64,000 nucleotides of DNA from Amphiduros pacificus (lineage: Eukaryota > Annelida > Polychaeta > Phyllodocida > Hesionidae): contig OX439005.1 in the NCBI GenBank assembly GCA_949316495.1, forward strand, positions 29,224,217 through 29,288,216, in the 5' to 3' direction. The notes beneath the pieces were generated by a model. The model did no database searches. It was not told the origin of the DNA and was given only the letters and a program-made list of their open reading frames with translations. Position 1 is the first letter of the stretch; each line of letters opens with the position of its first letter. This document shows, piece by piece, positions 24,974-36,905 of this stretch. A program made the position numbers and the translations under genes.

Positions 24974-25344
24974 GTTGATTCCCTGCCTCAGGGTAGCGGA
25001 AGGTCATTGATTCCTGGCCTTAGGGTTGGAGAAGGTCATTGATTCCCTGCCTCAGGGATGGAGAAGGTCATTGATTCCCTGCCTCAGGGTTGGAGAAGGT
25101 CATTGATTCCCTGCCTCAGGGTTGGAGAAGGTCATTGATTCCCTGCCTCAGGGTTGTAGAAGGTCATTAATTCCCCGCCTCAGGGATGGAGAAGGTCATT
25201 GATTCCCTGTCTCAGGGTTGGAGAAGGTCATTGATTCCTGGCCTTAGGATTGGAGAAGGTCATTGACTCCCTCTCTCAGGGTTGGAGAAGGTCATTGATT
25301 CCCTGCCGCAGGGTAGGGAAGGTCATTGACTCCTGGCTTTAGGG
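24974..25344. repeat. 32-bp minisatellite
   Basis: About twelve copies of a 31-32-base unit, TTGATTCCCTGCCTCAGGGT plus TGGAGAAGGTCA, with CCTGGCCTTAGG variants. It begins 60 bases after the stop of the Ig-like exon and just after a (GTT)n run. Confidence 0.95.
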
Positions 25345-28300
25345 ATCGCACTGATAATGTATGTCAAAATTGGGTTAGATAGCTCGCAGGGATACAATTA
25401 ACTTAACCGCAAAATCAACTCCTTCACAAACCTAATAAACTTTATTTCAACTTTTCAAGAAACAGAAATGTCTTTTGATTAAGATCAATGGGAAGGAAAG
25501 CCTTTCCAGTGAATGCAGATGACGACAATTGGTATTTCCATCGGCCTTAACCTTATGCATTGCTACTTGACCAATTACAATATATGGCATAAATACTTCA
25601 TGGTTCAGTATATACTAAAAATATATTTTTAAGGATTCAAGAGATTTCAAACCCTGTCATCCAAATGGACAGTAATTCTATATTCTGTACAATAGGGCAT
25701 TGCTGGCATCGTAATAGTCTTTACAAATTGTATTAAATTGAGTGGACGTCATACTTGACAAATGCTTATGTTCTAAACATGAGATATCTAAACCAAATGG
25801 GAATAGGTTTAATCTAAGCGATGTGTCTAAATACAGACTGTATATAAAATACAGACTGTATATAAACTAAGGGCATGAAAACACTTGCACTACATTTCTA
25901 TTAATTGGCTTTTAATTTAATTCAAAGATAGTTGGCTAAATCCTAAAATCTAAAGGATATGATCCATATAATGCCAAAATAGCAAAGCATGGGGTAAGCA
26001 AACCTTTCGTGAAGCTGAAATTTGTGTTCCGATAGGAATGAGAACAAACCTGTGATTAAGTGGTGGAACACCCTATAAATAAGATTATGTTCGAGGAAGT
26101 TTACAAATTATGCCCCTGTTACTCAATTGCTCATAAAATTTGCAAGAAATACAAGGCATTGTCACACCCGACTAAATACATGAACAAACAGTTGTCTGTG
26201 GGACATTTTTTATTTCCATGGTTTCCTGAACAGGTTCACAGACTTTTCTGATTTTTGTGCTCTTAGATTTGGATAGAAATATGGATCAATGTAAGACTAT
26301 GGTGAGTTTAGAAACACCAAATCAAAGGATTGGATTGCACAGAACACAGATATCCCCACTCCCTTGTGGAATGTCGGATCCCTGGCAATATATTATATCT
26401 GTCCTTGTACCCCTCTTCTCAGTAGAGTAGACATTTTATGTAACTGAAGTTTACTCTTGGCATTAAGACAATAACGCCTAAAACTTGAAGCTTGTTGATA
26501 TTAAGTCCATGCACAGGGCATATATCAAATTCAATAATATAAACAATGTTTATATCATGTATATTATGATGAGATGCCAAAAGGTTTCTAACCCATTGAA
26601 GCCACGTGACGCGAAATATTGTTAGTCTGTACTGGATGACCTTTTAAACACTAGTAAGTTGCATCATGTCAAATTTAAGCCTGTCATTGGAATTTAATTC
26701 TAACTCCATTCGGACATTGGAGATTGAGATCATATTATAATGTCTCATATGAATTGAGGCAGCACTATATCTACTGTAGATAGGCCTCATTTTGAAATGA
26801 CTGAAATACTGTTGATAGCGATGTAATTCTCCAAACAGACAAAACCATGTAAACATAAAAAAACATGGAATGCATCTTTTGAAAACTATTTTCAAAACAT
26901 ATCTTATAATCAATTTAAGAACATGAAAATTTATCTTGTGGAAACAAGCTCTACAATAACGTTTATCTCATGGAATTAATTCTCGAAGTTTATCCTCGAG
27001 TTAATCTAAAATAATTCAGACAGAAAGACATATATATTCTCGGACATTTAGAATTTATATTTTTGGGGGCAAACATAAAAAATATGGAACATAATGAAAT
27101 CTTCATGTTGGGGTTTTACTTGAGCGATTTGTAAAGACACCATAACATGGAGGATTCAGAGCTGACGATTTCAGGATTTACAATTTATTATAAATCTTGA
27201 AGAAAATTGCCAACGAGGCCAAAGCAGAGCTGTATATTGGTGTGATTCTCTGCTAATTAATGTACAAACGTTGTGAACTATTTTCAGTGGTTCGCGGAGT
27301 GGTCGACTTTCTTCTTTCTTCTATTTCCCCTTCAGGACGCATGAAGGTGTAGTACGTCTTAATTCATGAGCGACATCTGGTGTTAGAAATGTACACTTAT
27401 AAATCAGACTGCTTTTTTGAGTGATCTTCTATTTTATCCCTTATGTTTAAAGCAATAGATGGTAAAGACAGAAAATCTACATGCTATTAGAATAAAGTAA
27501 AGTTATATATATATAACAATTATATGGAAAACTTGTGCTCAGTTTGACCCAAACAGTCCGCGTTTCAAAATGTATATTAAAACATGTTACAGATAAACTC
27601 AGTTATCATTTCACGCATATCCTTTGCTTTTGGTAAACTATTTCATGTATTATGAAGCCACATCTCATGATTCCTGAGCTACCATCTCATGTCTTCTGAG
27701 TTGCAATTACATGTCTTCTGTACTATTTATCTGTGCTAATCTAAGTTTGATTTTAAAGAATGAGGAAAATTTGTTTTATTTAATGAAATATGTTATTTCA
27801 TGAATGCAAGACCTTGACCTTGATATTTGACGTTTTGGACAAGAAATCTTTTTGATATTTTAGCATATTGTGAAGTGTTGAATCTAGAATATGGCTGATC
27901 AATGAAATTACATTAAAATGTCAAAGACCTTTTGTAATATTCTAGTGACATTCCGGTATTAATATTCCAGAGTACTATCATATGCCAAGAAAAAAGGCAA
28001 AGAAAGATGAATATTTATGAGTATAAATACAAGTATTTCTGAGTATTTATGCGTATTTTTAAAACATTTTGTTATTCAATAGTTTTCATGGATAAATCAG
28101 ATCATGTAGTATTTTTTCATGAAGTTTCAACAATTCTAAAAAATATATCAAGCCTTGATGATGCTCTTAAGCAACAAATTTAACGTAAAAACGTCGGTCT
28201 TGGCATGATCTATTTTGTTCTAGACTCCCCTGATCTGCACGTAGCCTCGTGTATGTGTGAAGGTTTAAATCGAGATGATTTAAGTACGGGATGGTTTAAA

Positions 28301-29833
28301 TTCATGTGAACTCTTGTCTGAAAATGATATTAATGACATTATTTTACATATAACCACAATTTGATTTTATATAACTTTTTGAAACAAATGATTGTAAAAC
28401 TTACACTGCCATGTTTTATGTGCGAATAAAGATATTATCATATATTTATTTCTCGTCGAGTGCCCTCTGCAGGATGTTACTTTAGGTGCGACACCTGGTG
28501 TGCAGATTATAAACATCACAAGGACACAATGGCGTAATTTTGTCCAAAAAGTGTTAAGGGGTAATGTTTTTCATATTTATTTAAATATATATTCTTGTAT
28601 CACACACAACAAAAACAAAAGGAACACCCATCATTGAGCATCAGGCAATGAAAAAATGAAATGAACTATTTGAAAGAGCTCAGTAATATTATGTTGTGTG
28701 AGAAACAAGTAATTACGTCAAAACTTGTTTGTATATTATTTGATGAGAAAGTTGGATAACAGCTACTGGATGTCGTTTCTCACTCTAAATAGTGCCCCAT
28801 GACTGATTATGGAAGTTTGTGGTTAATTTTTATCAAGTCTTCATGATAATGCATAGGTACTCTTCGTAAAGAGTAGGATATTGAGTTCTCGTGACAGGCT
28901 TATATCTGACATGCTATATGGTGCTGAAAAACATGTTTATATTAATAAAAAAATCACACACAAAAAAAAACAAAAACATGTATATTCTTAATCGATAATT
29001 AAGCTGAGTCGTCATCTTTTTGCAGATTAGGTTATTTAGGACCATTAAAGTAGTCATTTAAGAAATATATTTGCATTAGCTATTGTTACCTCAGGAAAAA
29101 TGTGGTCAAACACAACATTTTGCAATATTTTGAAATGCAATAAAAAGTCAAACATGACGATATACAGAAAAGATAGTCATAGTTCATATTTCATAAAATC
29201 TACAAATTATAAATATGTGCAAAGATGCAAAATTGATAAATAACAAGGCAACTCTAGAGAATACCTTTGTGGATTTTAAGATCTCATTAACAATAACATC
29301 TGAACAATAACTTTTAAAAATTTGCTTCCCAAAACGTGGGCTTTTCCCAAAGAGTGTGACAAATTCACAAAACTCTGAAGTTCGTAACTTTATTAACGTA
29401 GTTTTTTTGCATGCAACTCTTAGAGCAGTAATGAATACATGTAATAATTAGACTATAAAGTTGCAAATTGCATACATAGCGATCAGAGGCGAAAAGGGTT
29501 GTTGCGTATACGTCAGAGATTTCTGCGTACAGCCAAATGTCGTGATCTGTATCTGTTTCGTTTTGTTGAATTGTATCATATGTATATTCATTTACCATTG
29601 GTTTCATGAAAACTACTATTTCTTGTCAAAAATACCTTCATATTCTGCTCAAATCACTGAATTGCCTGTTTGTTTACATTACTCCGATAATTGACCCTTA
29701 TGAACTCATCACAGTGGGGTTCTGACGGGATATACTTTGTAATTTCATGAGGCCATAAGGGACAGTTTGTAACCTTTTAGAGCTAACGACCTAATCTTGT
29801 TTGATTCACATCACTGTCAACTCAAAATTTAGC
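25345..29833. other. Long AT-rich intergenic stretch
   Basis: No gene or RNA recognised over 4.5 kb. An 18-base tandem duplication containing AATACAGACTGTATATAA lies near 25831-25870, and a CTCF-like motif at 28460-28473. The rest looks ordinary. Confidence 0.5.
28460..28473 (-). promoter_or_regulatory. CTCF-like motif
   Basis: Read on the minus strand this is CCTGCAGAGGGCAC, matching CCASYAGRKGGCR at 12 of 13 positions. One of six such one-mismatch matches between 28 and 50 kb. Binding is inference. Confidence 0.3.
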
Positions 29834-30325
29834 TTCCCAGCTTACAATTTTACGTTTTTTGTGAGCACATTGTGTTTTGGTGCTGAGCACGTTGTGACAT
29901 GACGTTGTATGGACATAGATCTGTAAACACCAGATAATGTTGTGAGGACGTTGTTGTACAACGTTGTGAGCACGCGCTCTGCACATGCTTAGAAAGTAGA
30001 AAAACGTGCTCAGCACGTTGTGAGGACGTTGTATACTGACATTATGTTTTGAACATGTTATGACAAAACCATGTAATGCTCAGCATGTTGCAAGCACGTG
30101 GAACATCCAGCTGTGAACAATTTCGGTTATCTTTGGCCAAATCTCGTTACTCAGTTGGGATTATCCCTCAGCAACCTCTTCTAGCATATCAACAACGTTG
30201 TTGTTAGGTCAGACCACAACGTTATCCTTCTACGTGCTCAGCACGTTGAAAAAACGTAGAAAGACAACTAAACCTTATTTCTACGTGCACACAACGTTGT
30301 TTCTACATTATGTTTTACCTGGGAA
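29834..30325. mobile_element. MITE-like element rich in ACGTTGT palindromes
   Basis: About 492 bases bounded by short inverted ends (TTCCCAGCTTACA at the left; TTCCCAGGTAAAA on the reverse at the right) and flanked on both sides by AAAATT-like sequence. The interior is packed with ACGTTGT/ACAACGT and GTGCTCAGCAC motifs in both orientations. No coding capacity. It shares the CCCAG terminus and ACGT-rich body with the element at 63511, so the two may be distant relatives. Confidence 0.55.
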
Positions 30326-30441
30326 TTTTGGGCTCTTCTCTTCAATTATGTGAGTTTGATGTTCGTTATATTAATTTTCATCTTGAATTTGATAATTGGG
30401 GGATGGAGAAATATGAATATCATTTTCAAAGAGGAATTCCA

Positions 30442-31695
30442 TAACAGACGGGAAGGAAGGCAACGTCCACCACCGGTAACGGACGAGAGGAACGTTGACA
30501 TCCCTGTTGTTCTGACTCAATGACGTCATTTTGTAATATTCCCATGGGCTGCAACTTTGTTACAATGTAATCAGACTGAGTAGATCATGAACTTTTGACC
30601 CCAGCACTTCATTAACCATACTGAATAACCATGGTTATAGATTTGATTGATTTAGTGTGTAGTGAACTAAGAACGTGAGGAATATGACATTATTCAACTT
30701 TATGACAGTTTTGATTCATCACAATCTGATTTTGAACCTAGACATATTACGAGTTCTCTCCTTTGCATCGGGCTGAGTATAACACCCGCTCTGATTATTC
30801 AATCAGATATGTTCACATAGACCATTCCATTAGCCGTGCCCCCCTGAATGTATCCAACCATGCGTGCACGGTGTGATGACGTAATTACAACCTTTCAGTA
30901 AGACAGCACGTGCACGATCGGATGATGTAACTCTTGCTCATTAATATTCATGAGCGCCAAATAGTACGACAATTGGTAGCGTTATGGCTAGGCCTGTATT
31001 GAAGAGGCCTAGTAAAGCTGGGTATATAAAAAGTAAAATGCAGCCCTTTCTCCACAGATTACGGAGACATAGATTTTATTTTTCGATTCTATAGGATGAG
31101 AATAGCCACAGCACCTCTATGACATCATTACTCCTTGTACTAAATGAAATAATGCACTTTTGTAACATACCAAAGCAAATGAAAATAGGTAACATTCTGT
31201 CCAGAGGGGATCTATGTTGATATATACACATGAAAACATCAGTTAGTGATCTTTTATGACAAATCCATTCACCAGTAGCTACTGCATTCGACCTTATCAC
31301 TGCCCAGTGATACAAAAAAAGAAGTAAACAAAATATCATATTTTTCAAAATTTCCCATGCATTTTATGACAAAAGTTAGAAGTTTTGCAAGTTTAATGAC
31401 CAAAATTTAAGAAAAATTGTACTCCAAATATTATTCTATTTAGTTTAAATGGAGCGAATTTTGATCAATGGTCTATATTTTGACATACCTAACTTTCTTC
31501 AAATTCAAGTAAAAATTACCAAATGCTGTCAAAAAAAGTTCATGATCCGCTCAGTCTGAAGTCATCATCATGATTACATTGTAACAAAGTTGCAGCCCAA
31601 GGGAATGTTACAAAATGACGTCATTTAGCCAGAACAATGGGGACGTCAACGTCCCTCCCGTCCGTGGTGGACCTTGCCGTCCTTTCCATCCGTTA
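30442..31695. mobile_element. Non-autonomous TIR DNA transposon, about 1.25 kb
   Basis: The ends are long imperfect inverted repeats. The left arm (30442 to about 30597) and the reversed right arm (31695 back to about 31534) share TAACxGAyGG, GTCCACCAC, TGACGTCATTTTGTAA, GGGCTGCAACTTTGTTACAA and GATCATGAACTTTT. The arms are about 156-162 bases and differ by small indels. The outermost bases suggest a TA-type target site. The interior has no transposase frame but holds a promoter-like block (see 31023). Superfamily undetermined. Confidence 0.8.
31023..31033 (+). promoter_or_regulatory. TATA-like box inside the 30.4-31.7 kb element
   Basis: TATATAAAAAG, preceded within 180 bases by TGACGTAA, GCACGTGC and a GC-richer block. 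About 30 bases downstream is CCACAGAT. This is an organised-looking core promoter within a non-coding transposon. Activity is inference. Confidence 0.3.
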
Positions 31696-32049
31696 GGGGA
31701 TAAAGAGCTTGATACAAATGCATTGAAAATATTGATGAACAATTAAGGCATTTGAAAAATATATATACTATTCATAATCACATTGATCTATATCCAGAGA
31801 TAATTTTTATGCAGACTTTGTAGTTATTAAGAACTTTTATGTACATATCAACTTCAGGGGCTTGAAGGGAATAGCCTATTCAATTCAAAATACCCAAATT
31901 ATCATCATTAGATTCCATAAAATCTATTTTTTATTACAAGATTTATGTATGATTTTTATCTATTTTTTAAGCTAATAAGTAAAAAAAAAAAAGTAAAACC
32001 ATTGGCGGTAACACACATTGGTTCAAAGGGGAAACTATATGCCATTGTT

Positions 32050-32295
32050 CCAAACAAAAACTATCATCAAGGAAAATTAGAACAAAATACTATTTTGAGA
32101 GAAATATACTTGTTATCATACCTTATAATTCAAATATTGTAGTATTTAAACATTAATGCTTTTATTTTAATAGGGAATGTATTTTTACACCGTAAATGTA
32201 CCAATTCCCATCAAGAACAATATTTTGATTATTTACTCCCCTGCCTCTATTTATGGGTCTATTCACCCATTGAAAAGACCCATAAATACCCTTAA
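32050..32295. mobile_element. Right-end fragment of the TTAA-flanked TIR element
   Basis: The sequence from AAAACTATCATCAAGG through TGTACCAATTCCCATCAA to CCCATAAATACCCTTAA is closely similar to 40215-40458, the right end of the element at 39515. The fragment carries an extra foldback: TATTTATGGGTCT at 32248-32260 pairs with AGACCCATAAATA at 32276-32288. No left end was found, so it is truncated or a solo end. Confidence 0.7.
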
Positions 32296-32581
32296 TTTAA
32301 TGTAATACAGCTCTGTTTTTCGCATTCTGCTAAAACAAAACGTGACATTAGCAATCAAAATTCAATCTGAAGTCTGATGCCTGGTGCTTCATACTGCAAA
32401 CAAATGGCTGGAATTGTCTTTGACCATATAATTTCCACTGGCATAACTGACAGAACATACTTTTTAATTCTTAAACGCCAAGATAAGTCTTACAGAACTT
32501 GGATTAAAGATCTATATGAATAATGGTTTATATCACTCAAAATCATCTTGCGCCGGGAGGTAAAAGGTATACAAATATTCA

Positions 32582-32594
32582 CCAATAGAGGGCA
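32582..32594 (+). promoter_or_regulatory. CTCF-like motif
   Basis: CCAATAGAGGGCA matches CCASYAGRKGGCR at 12 of 13 positions. It lies just downstream of the lectin gene and points toward the motif at 39545, which is in the opposite orientation. Confidence 0.3.
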
Positions 32595-32748
32595 TTACAG
32601 TAGAATGAAATCAGCTTTGCAGGAAACTTACTTTCTTGGGCAGAGGTAAACTGCAGGCTCTCCAAGGTGTGCCATGGAGGGCAATGCCGGGAGAGCCTCC
32701 CAAATGAACACCTCTGTGAACTCATTACATAACATATAACGAATATCC

Positions 32749-32776
32749 CCCCCCCCCCCCCCCCCACACACACACA
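32749..32776. repeat. Poly-C tract followed by (CA)n
   Basis: About seventeen consecutive C residues, then a short CA run, 30 bases beyond the lectin stop codon on the transcript side. Homopolymer length is prone to assembly error. Confidence 0.9.
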
Positions 32777-32804
32777 TAAAAAACGTGTTAACAGCAGAAA
32801 TGAC

Positions 32805-35800
32805 TTAATTTTCTTCACAGATGATATGAAATTGGAAATTGATATTATTTGAACAAGGGACATCTGCCCAGTGTGGTGATGGGTCGTCAAATGCAACTGC
32901 TGCTGCACAGTTCTCTTCGCGGCCAGAGTTGGGTTCAGGTGATTTCCAGACATTGTACTGTGTTATCTCCCCTGTGTATCCCCATCGCCACACACCCTCC
33001 TCTTGCTCGTCACTGAGATCTAACCATATGTAACGGATATCTCCTGTAAGGGAATTGACAATTCTCATGAATTATTTAAGTATTGAAAATAAGTTAGCTT
33101 CTTACTACATCAGTAGTCATTGCCCTGAGAAATCACACGTGAGAAGTCCTCCTATGAAGGGTGGGTTAGTTTGTTTGTTTGTCAAGAGACAAATAAATCA
33201 TTAAAGATTTAATAGACCTTCAATGATTTCACAGACAAAAAACCTAGCTCATTGCAAGTAATGCATTCTCTCATAACCTTGCTAATGTTGGTCTGATATA
33301 TGTCACAATATGCCTATCCTCCCTTAGATAGTGAGGCAAAATAAGCTGTGTGTGACCATAGTCAATATAGGCCTGGTTTAATGGGAGAATGCACTGGATA
33401 TTTTATGCCCTATCCGTTGCCAATTAGAGACTGTATTAGACATTATAATAAATTATTTTAGAAGAATACAAAATGTCTGAGGTTCATGTACTTTTATACA
33501 CTTCCTGTGTGCTCATATGTATGGTTTCCAATGTGCTCATATGCAATATCATGATTCAAGTGCTTCTTAAATGTCAAAAGGACATTTTTACTACTACTTG
33601 AACAATCATGATGAATGCATGATGAAACATCATGATACTAGACAGTTGGGCTAGCATCAGAGGAAGTGTACTTACCGACGGCGTTTCTACTTGTCTGTGT
33701 CTACGGGCTAGTGCTAAAATCCCAGACTGTTATACAAACCGTATACTCAGTCCAGCTATGACTAAATCAAGTTTGGGTTTTATTCCGTTTTACGTCATTT
33801 TAAACTTTGTTTCATTTATATAGTGGTGACCTCCTTGAAGGTTTAGTGATTCAGTGCTACCTTACCGATTTGTCATATCGCAGGTCCTTGACATGACAAG
33901 GACAAAAGGTTAAAACCTTCAGGCTTCAGTTCATATGAGAAATTGAAATGAGATTGAGTATAAATTGATATGAGATTGGGAATAAGTGATGTAAGCAAAA
34001 CACAATTCATTTCATTTATCCAACACAAATCAATTTACGGCAATAACTCAATTATATCATTAACACGGCCAGAGGCCCAAATACGTGTATTGTGCTGAGA
34101 CGAATATCAGTCTAAATTTGAAGATGTTAAATTGCATTTCACAATCGCGGTTATTTGTACATTGTTTAAAAACACAATGTGGAGCATTTTGTCCCAGCCC
34201 AATATTGATAGATTTAGTAGTCAGTCCTGGGCAAATACAAGAAAAGCCAATATTCGGGACCATCAAACACTTAACATTAGCAGGAGTATTGAGTAATCTG
34301 TCACTATAATTATCCAGTCTCACAAGAGTTCCACTTGCATTTTCAAAGCAAATATTTTGAGTGAAATGATTGGAGCAAGTGATATCTGCAGACCTCAGCT
34401 CATTTTGTTCTAAATACAAAGGAAAGAATTAGTTATGCTCACATGATAATACAAATAATGAATGAGAGGCCATAGCAGGATTTCTCTATCAGATCAGTCT
34501 GTCACCAGAAACAAAAAGGTGCACACAAAATTGACCCCATTTCTGGTTGCTCAATGTCCGTTCACCTCTAGAATTCTTTGAAAATGGAACCATAGGTACG
34601 TTTTCGTTTGCAGCTGACATGTCTTGGACTGTACCAGGTACAGAAATTTTGCCATTCACATCAAAGAATCTTTACAATCTTTAAATTGAAATCCGAATCA
34701 AATATCTAAATTTCAATATCCAGAAAGAAGAGTCTGTTTTAATTCATATAAGAATAGGACATAGTCGTTTTACACATTGCTATCTTCTTAAAAGTGAAGA
34801 TCAGCCTCAGTGTATTGAATGTCAAAGAGCTATGACTGTTAAACATATTTTAATTGAATGTATCGATTTTGATATAATTAGGACTCAATATTTTTATGTG
34901 CAAGATTTACATTCGTTATGTGATACTGTAGATACTTCTGTGATAGTATCGTTTTTAAACCAAATAGGGCTTTATAACCAATTTTAAGGGTGGAGCTCTT
35001 GTTTGCTTATGTCATTGACCTATTTTAAGTGTTTAATGTCTTTTAAATTGAATTGAAAGTCTTTTAAATTGAATTTCTTTATACAAATTTATTATGTCTA
35101 CGAATGATATATTAAAGGGATTTTGTTGATGTTTTGTGTTGGTAAGATTATGTACATATCATATTGATTTTATAAACGTTTATGTTTTTACCATTTTTAG
35201 GCACTGAATAACCTCAGTGGTTGATATGCCTCTAAGCAACCATTCATTCATTCATGTACAGTAAAACACTTACTTCCTTTCAGCAGTTCTATCAGCTGAT
35301 TCCATTCTCTCTTCGTTTCCAAAGCAGGAAGATGAGTTCCACGAGATTCACATTGGTTCTTTGCGTCCGCAGCCATCATATTAGAGGGTCCATCAATATA
35401 ATAGCATTTACCATCCTCTGTCACCACAGACTGACTATATTGACATGGACAGAAGCCTGCATGCTCAAAAATATACATTAAGTCAATTTTCATTTTAACC
35501 ATTCCATTCAATATATATTAGTTAGACATTCTCCTCTTCTTATCAATTTTGCTTGGCATATATCACTGATATACAAAGAGAACATATTTACAAAGTAAAT
35601 ATAAGTGGAAATGAAAAGAGACCTACCTATGTCTCCTGCCCCAAGTGAAACTGGAAATTAAAGAGTAGGATGTGATGACATAAATTTGTCATATTATTTT
35701 TACACCACTACCATTTCAACAAAATGAGTGTTTTTCTCGCAATATGTTAAGATCACCTACCTATATCAACGTAGATAGACACAGGTAGATTAGCATGTAA

Positions 35801-36058
35801 TGTTTTGCAGAGTTTAGCCTTCAGAGTACATCCTGTTGTTGTCGTCAAAATAAACCCATCACAAGACGTGTCAGCCATACAAAACCTGGCACATTTTGTT
35901 TCTTTTACAATATTGGATATATTTCTTATCGATATTTTAAAATTGATGAAAGCAATTGTCATATCTTTAACAAAATATCGTTTAGAAAGGTTCTGACAGA
36001 TGGTATGCAGAGATAAATAAAGGATGATATATGATACCATGGCTACTTGGTTCTTCAT
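32805..36058 (-). CDS. Secreted PAN/Apple + C-type lectin domain protein, four exons
   Basis: My model joins 36058-35761, 35650-35627, 35456-35274 and 33043-32805, all with GT/AG borders and every intron in phase 1, giving 744 bases and 247 residues. Residues 1-21 are a signal peptide (VSYIILYLSLHT core). Residues 26-98 form a PAN/Apple-like domain with KCARFC, SCDGF and GCTLKAKLC. A 24-base microexon supplies the linker VSLGAGDI. Residues 110-247 are a long-form C-type lectin domain: C125, C143 in the first helix, IWLDLSDEQEEGVWRW (174-189), EPN (205-207), the C214-C232 pair, the WND-like WAD (227-229) and final C244. EPN plus WAD predicts calcium-dependent, mannose-type sugar binding. The product is likely extracellular, possibly immune or mucus-associated. 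The start has A at -3. The 2.2-kb last intron splits the lectin domain and holds a LINE tail, a family A repeat and an extra Cys-rich open exon (34409-34060). Confidence 0.82.
33774..33925 (+). repeat. Dispersed repeat family A, copy 2
   Basis: Begins TTTGGGTTTTATTCCG and ends around CAGGTCCTTGACATGACA. It lies in the last intron of the lectin gene on the opposite strand and is more diverged than the 14 kb and 58.8 kb copies. A minus-strand AATAAA (TTTATT at 33779-33784) falls inside it. Confidence 0.7.
34060..34409 (-). CDS. Cys-rich candidate alternative terminal exon of the lectin gene
   Basis: A minus-strand acceptor (TTTGTATTTAG) ends at 34410. The following frame, entered in phase 1 like every other junction of the lectin gene, is open for 116 codons to a TAA. 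It encodes eight or nine Cys residues, with the EGF-like feel of VKCLMVPNIGFSCICPG and then HCVFKQCTNNRDC. It sits between the two lectin-domain exons. Including it would truncate the lectin fold; skipping it gives a perfect C-type lectin. A minus-strand AATAAA 280 bases downstream could serve it as a last exon. It could instead be a relic of another exon set. I do not recognise the domain. Confidence 0.4.
34690..35256 (+). mobile_element. 5'-truncated LINE, 3' end (I/Nimb or Jockey-like)
   Basis: An open frame without Met, from about 34690 to a TAA at 34985-34987, encodes the C-terminal zinc-knuckle tail typical of these LINEs: HIRIGHSRFTHCYLL, then CIECQRAMTVKHILIEC, then a terminal FLNQIGLYNQF. 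About 250 bases of 3'UTR follow, ending in a CATTCATTCATTCATG simple tail. Upstream of 34690 the similarity stops, so this is a dead-on-arrival copy missing all catalytic domains. It lies in the lectin intron, antisense to the gene. The uninterrupted frame suggests a fairly young insertion. Confidence 0.8.
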
Positions 36059-36639
36059 TGTGACAGTTCTTTCTTTCCTCCTATAACACTTCGACTGTGG
36101 AATACATTTGCGTAATGCAGAACAACGTTAGTGATGCAAAGTCTGCTCCCTGACAGTTCAAAATTGACTCAACCGAAAAAAGTCTGTGTACAGACTATTA
36201 GTATAAACATCCTGGGGCTATTAAAACTATTGACGATTTAATCACTTGTAAACAGTTTCCATACAGATCCATCCATCATCATCAGCCTTTCAAACAATTT
36301 CATAGCCAGTGACATGCTCAACAAACAGTATAATGCCACTTTGATATGTACGTTAAAATGCAATTCAATTTGGACTGTTGTCACGATATAAGATTTACAT
36401 GTCAAACATGGACTGACTGTCTGTGTCAATTTAAATGGTGGGATCCATATTTTAATATTAACCTACCTTTGGGGATTTTGCTATTCTTAGTTATTTCATT
36501 TTATGAATTTCTTTTTAAGGTCTCTGTCATTATTATATGAGAAAGATTTTTTGTAAAGAATATAAAAAATTGAAGGTTATATTATCTGTCTATCAGTAAT
36601 TGTAATATACTGTTATATAAAAACTACCCCCCTTAACAG

Positions 36640-36905
36640 GACAACTCTCTCATACCAGTCCCTTCCTCCAAAGGTATGAAGTTGCCACAAGACCGGTTGC
36701 AAGTCAGCAGTATTCATAAAAATCTGGCTGTCAACTGATTGGTGAGAGAATATTCAAACAGATTTGTTTTGTACTGGCAGTTGAACTGAATGGTCACTTT
36801 ATGAGTCAGACACTTAATTACAGTTTATAATCTGATGTTGATCAATTCGGATTTTATGATTATTTTAGAATTTCATATTTCGAATGGTATCAAATACAGG
36901 GCAAT
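36640..36905 (+). repeat. Dispersed repeat family B, copy 1
   Basis: Shares AAAATCTGGCTGTCAACT, ATTGGTGA, GATTTGTTTTGTACTGGC and TGATGTTG-TCAATT in the same order with copies at about 54085-54390 and 57490-57770 (reverse). Non-coding, moderately diverged. Likely an old non-autonomous mobile element. Confidence 0.65.
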
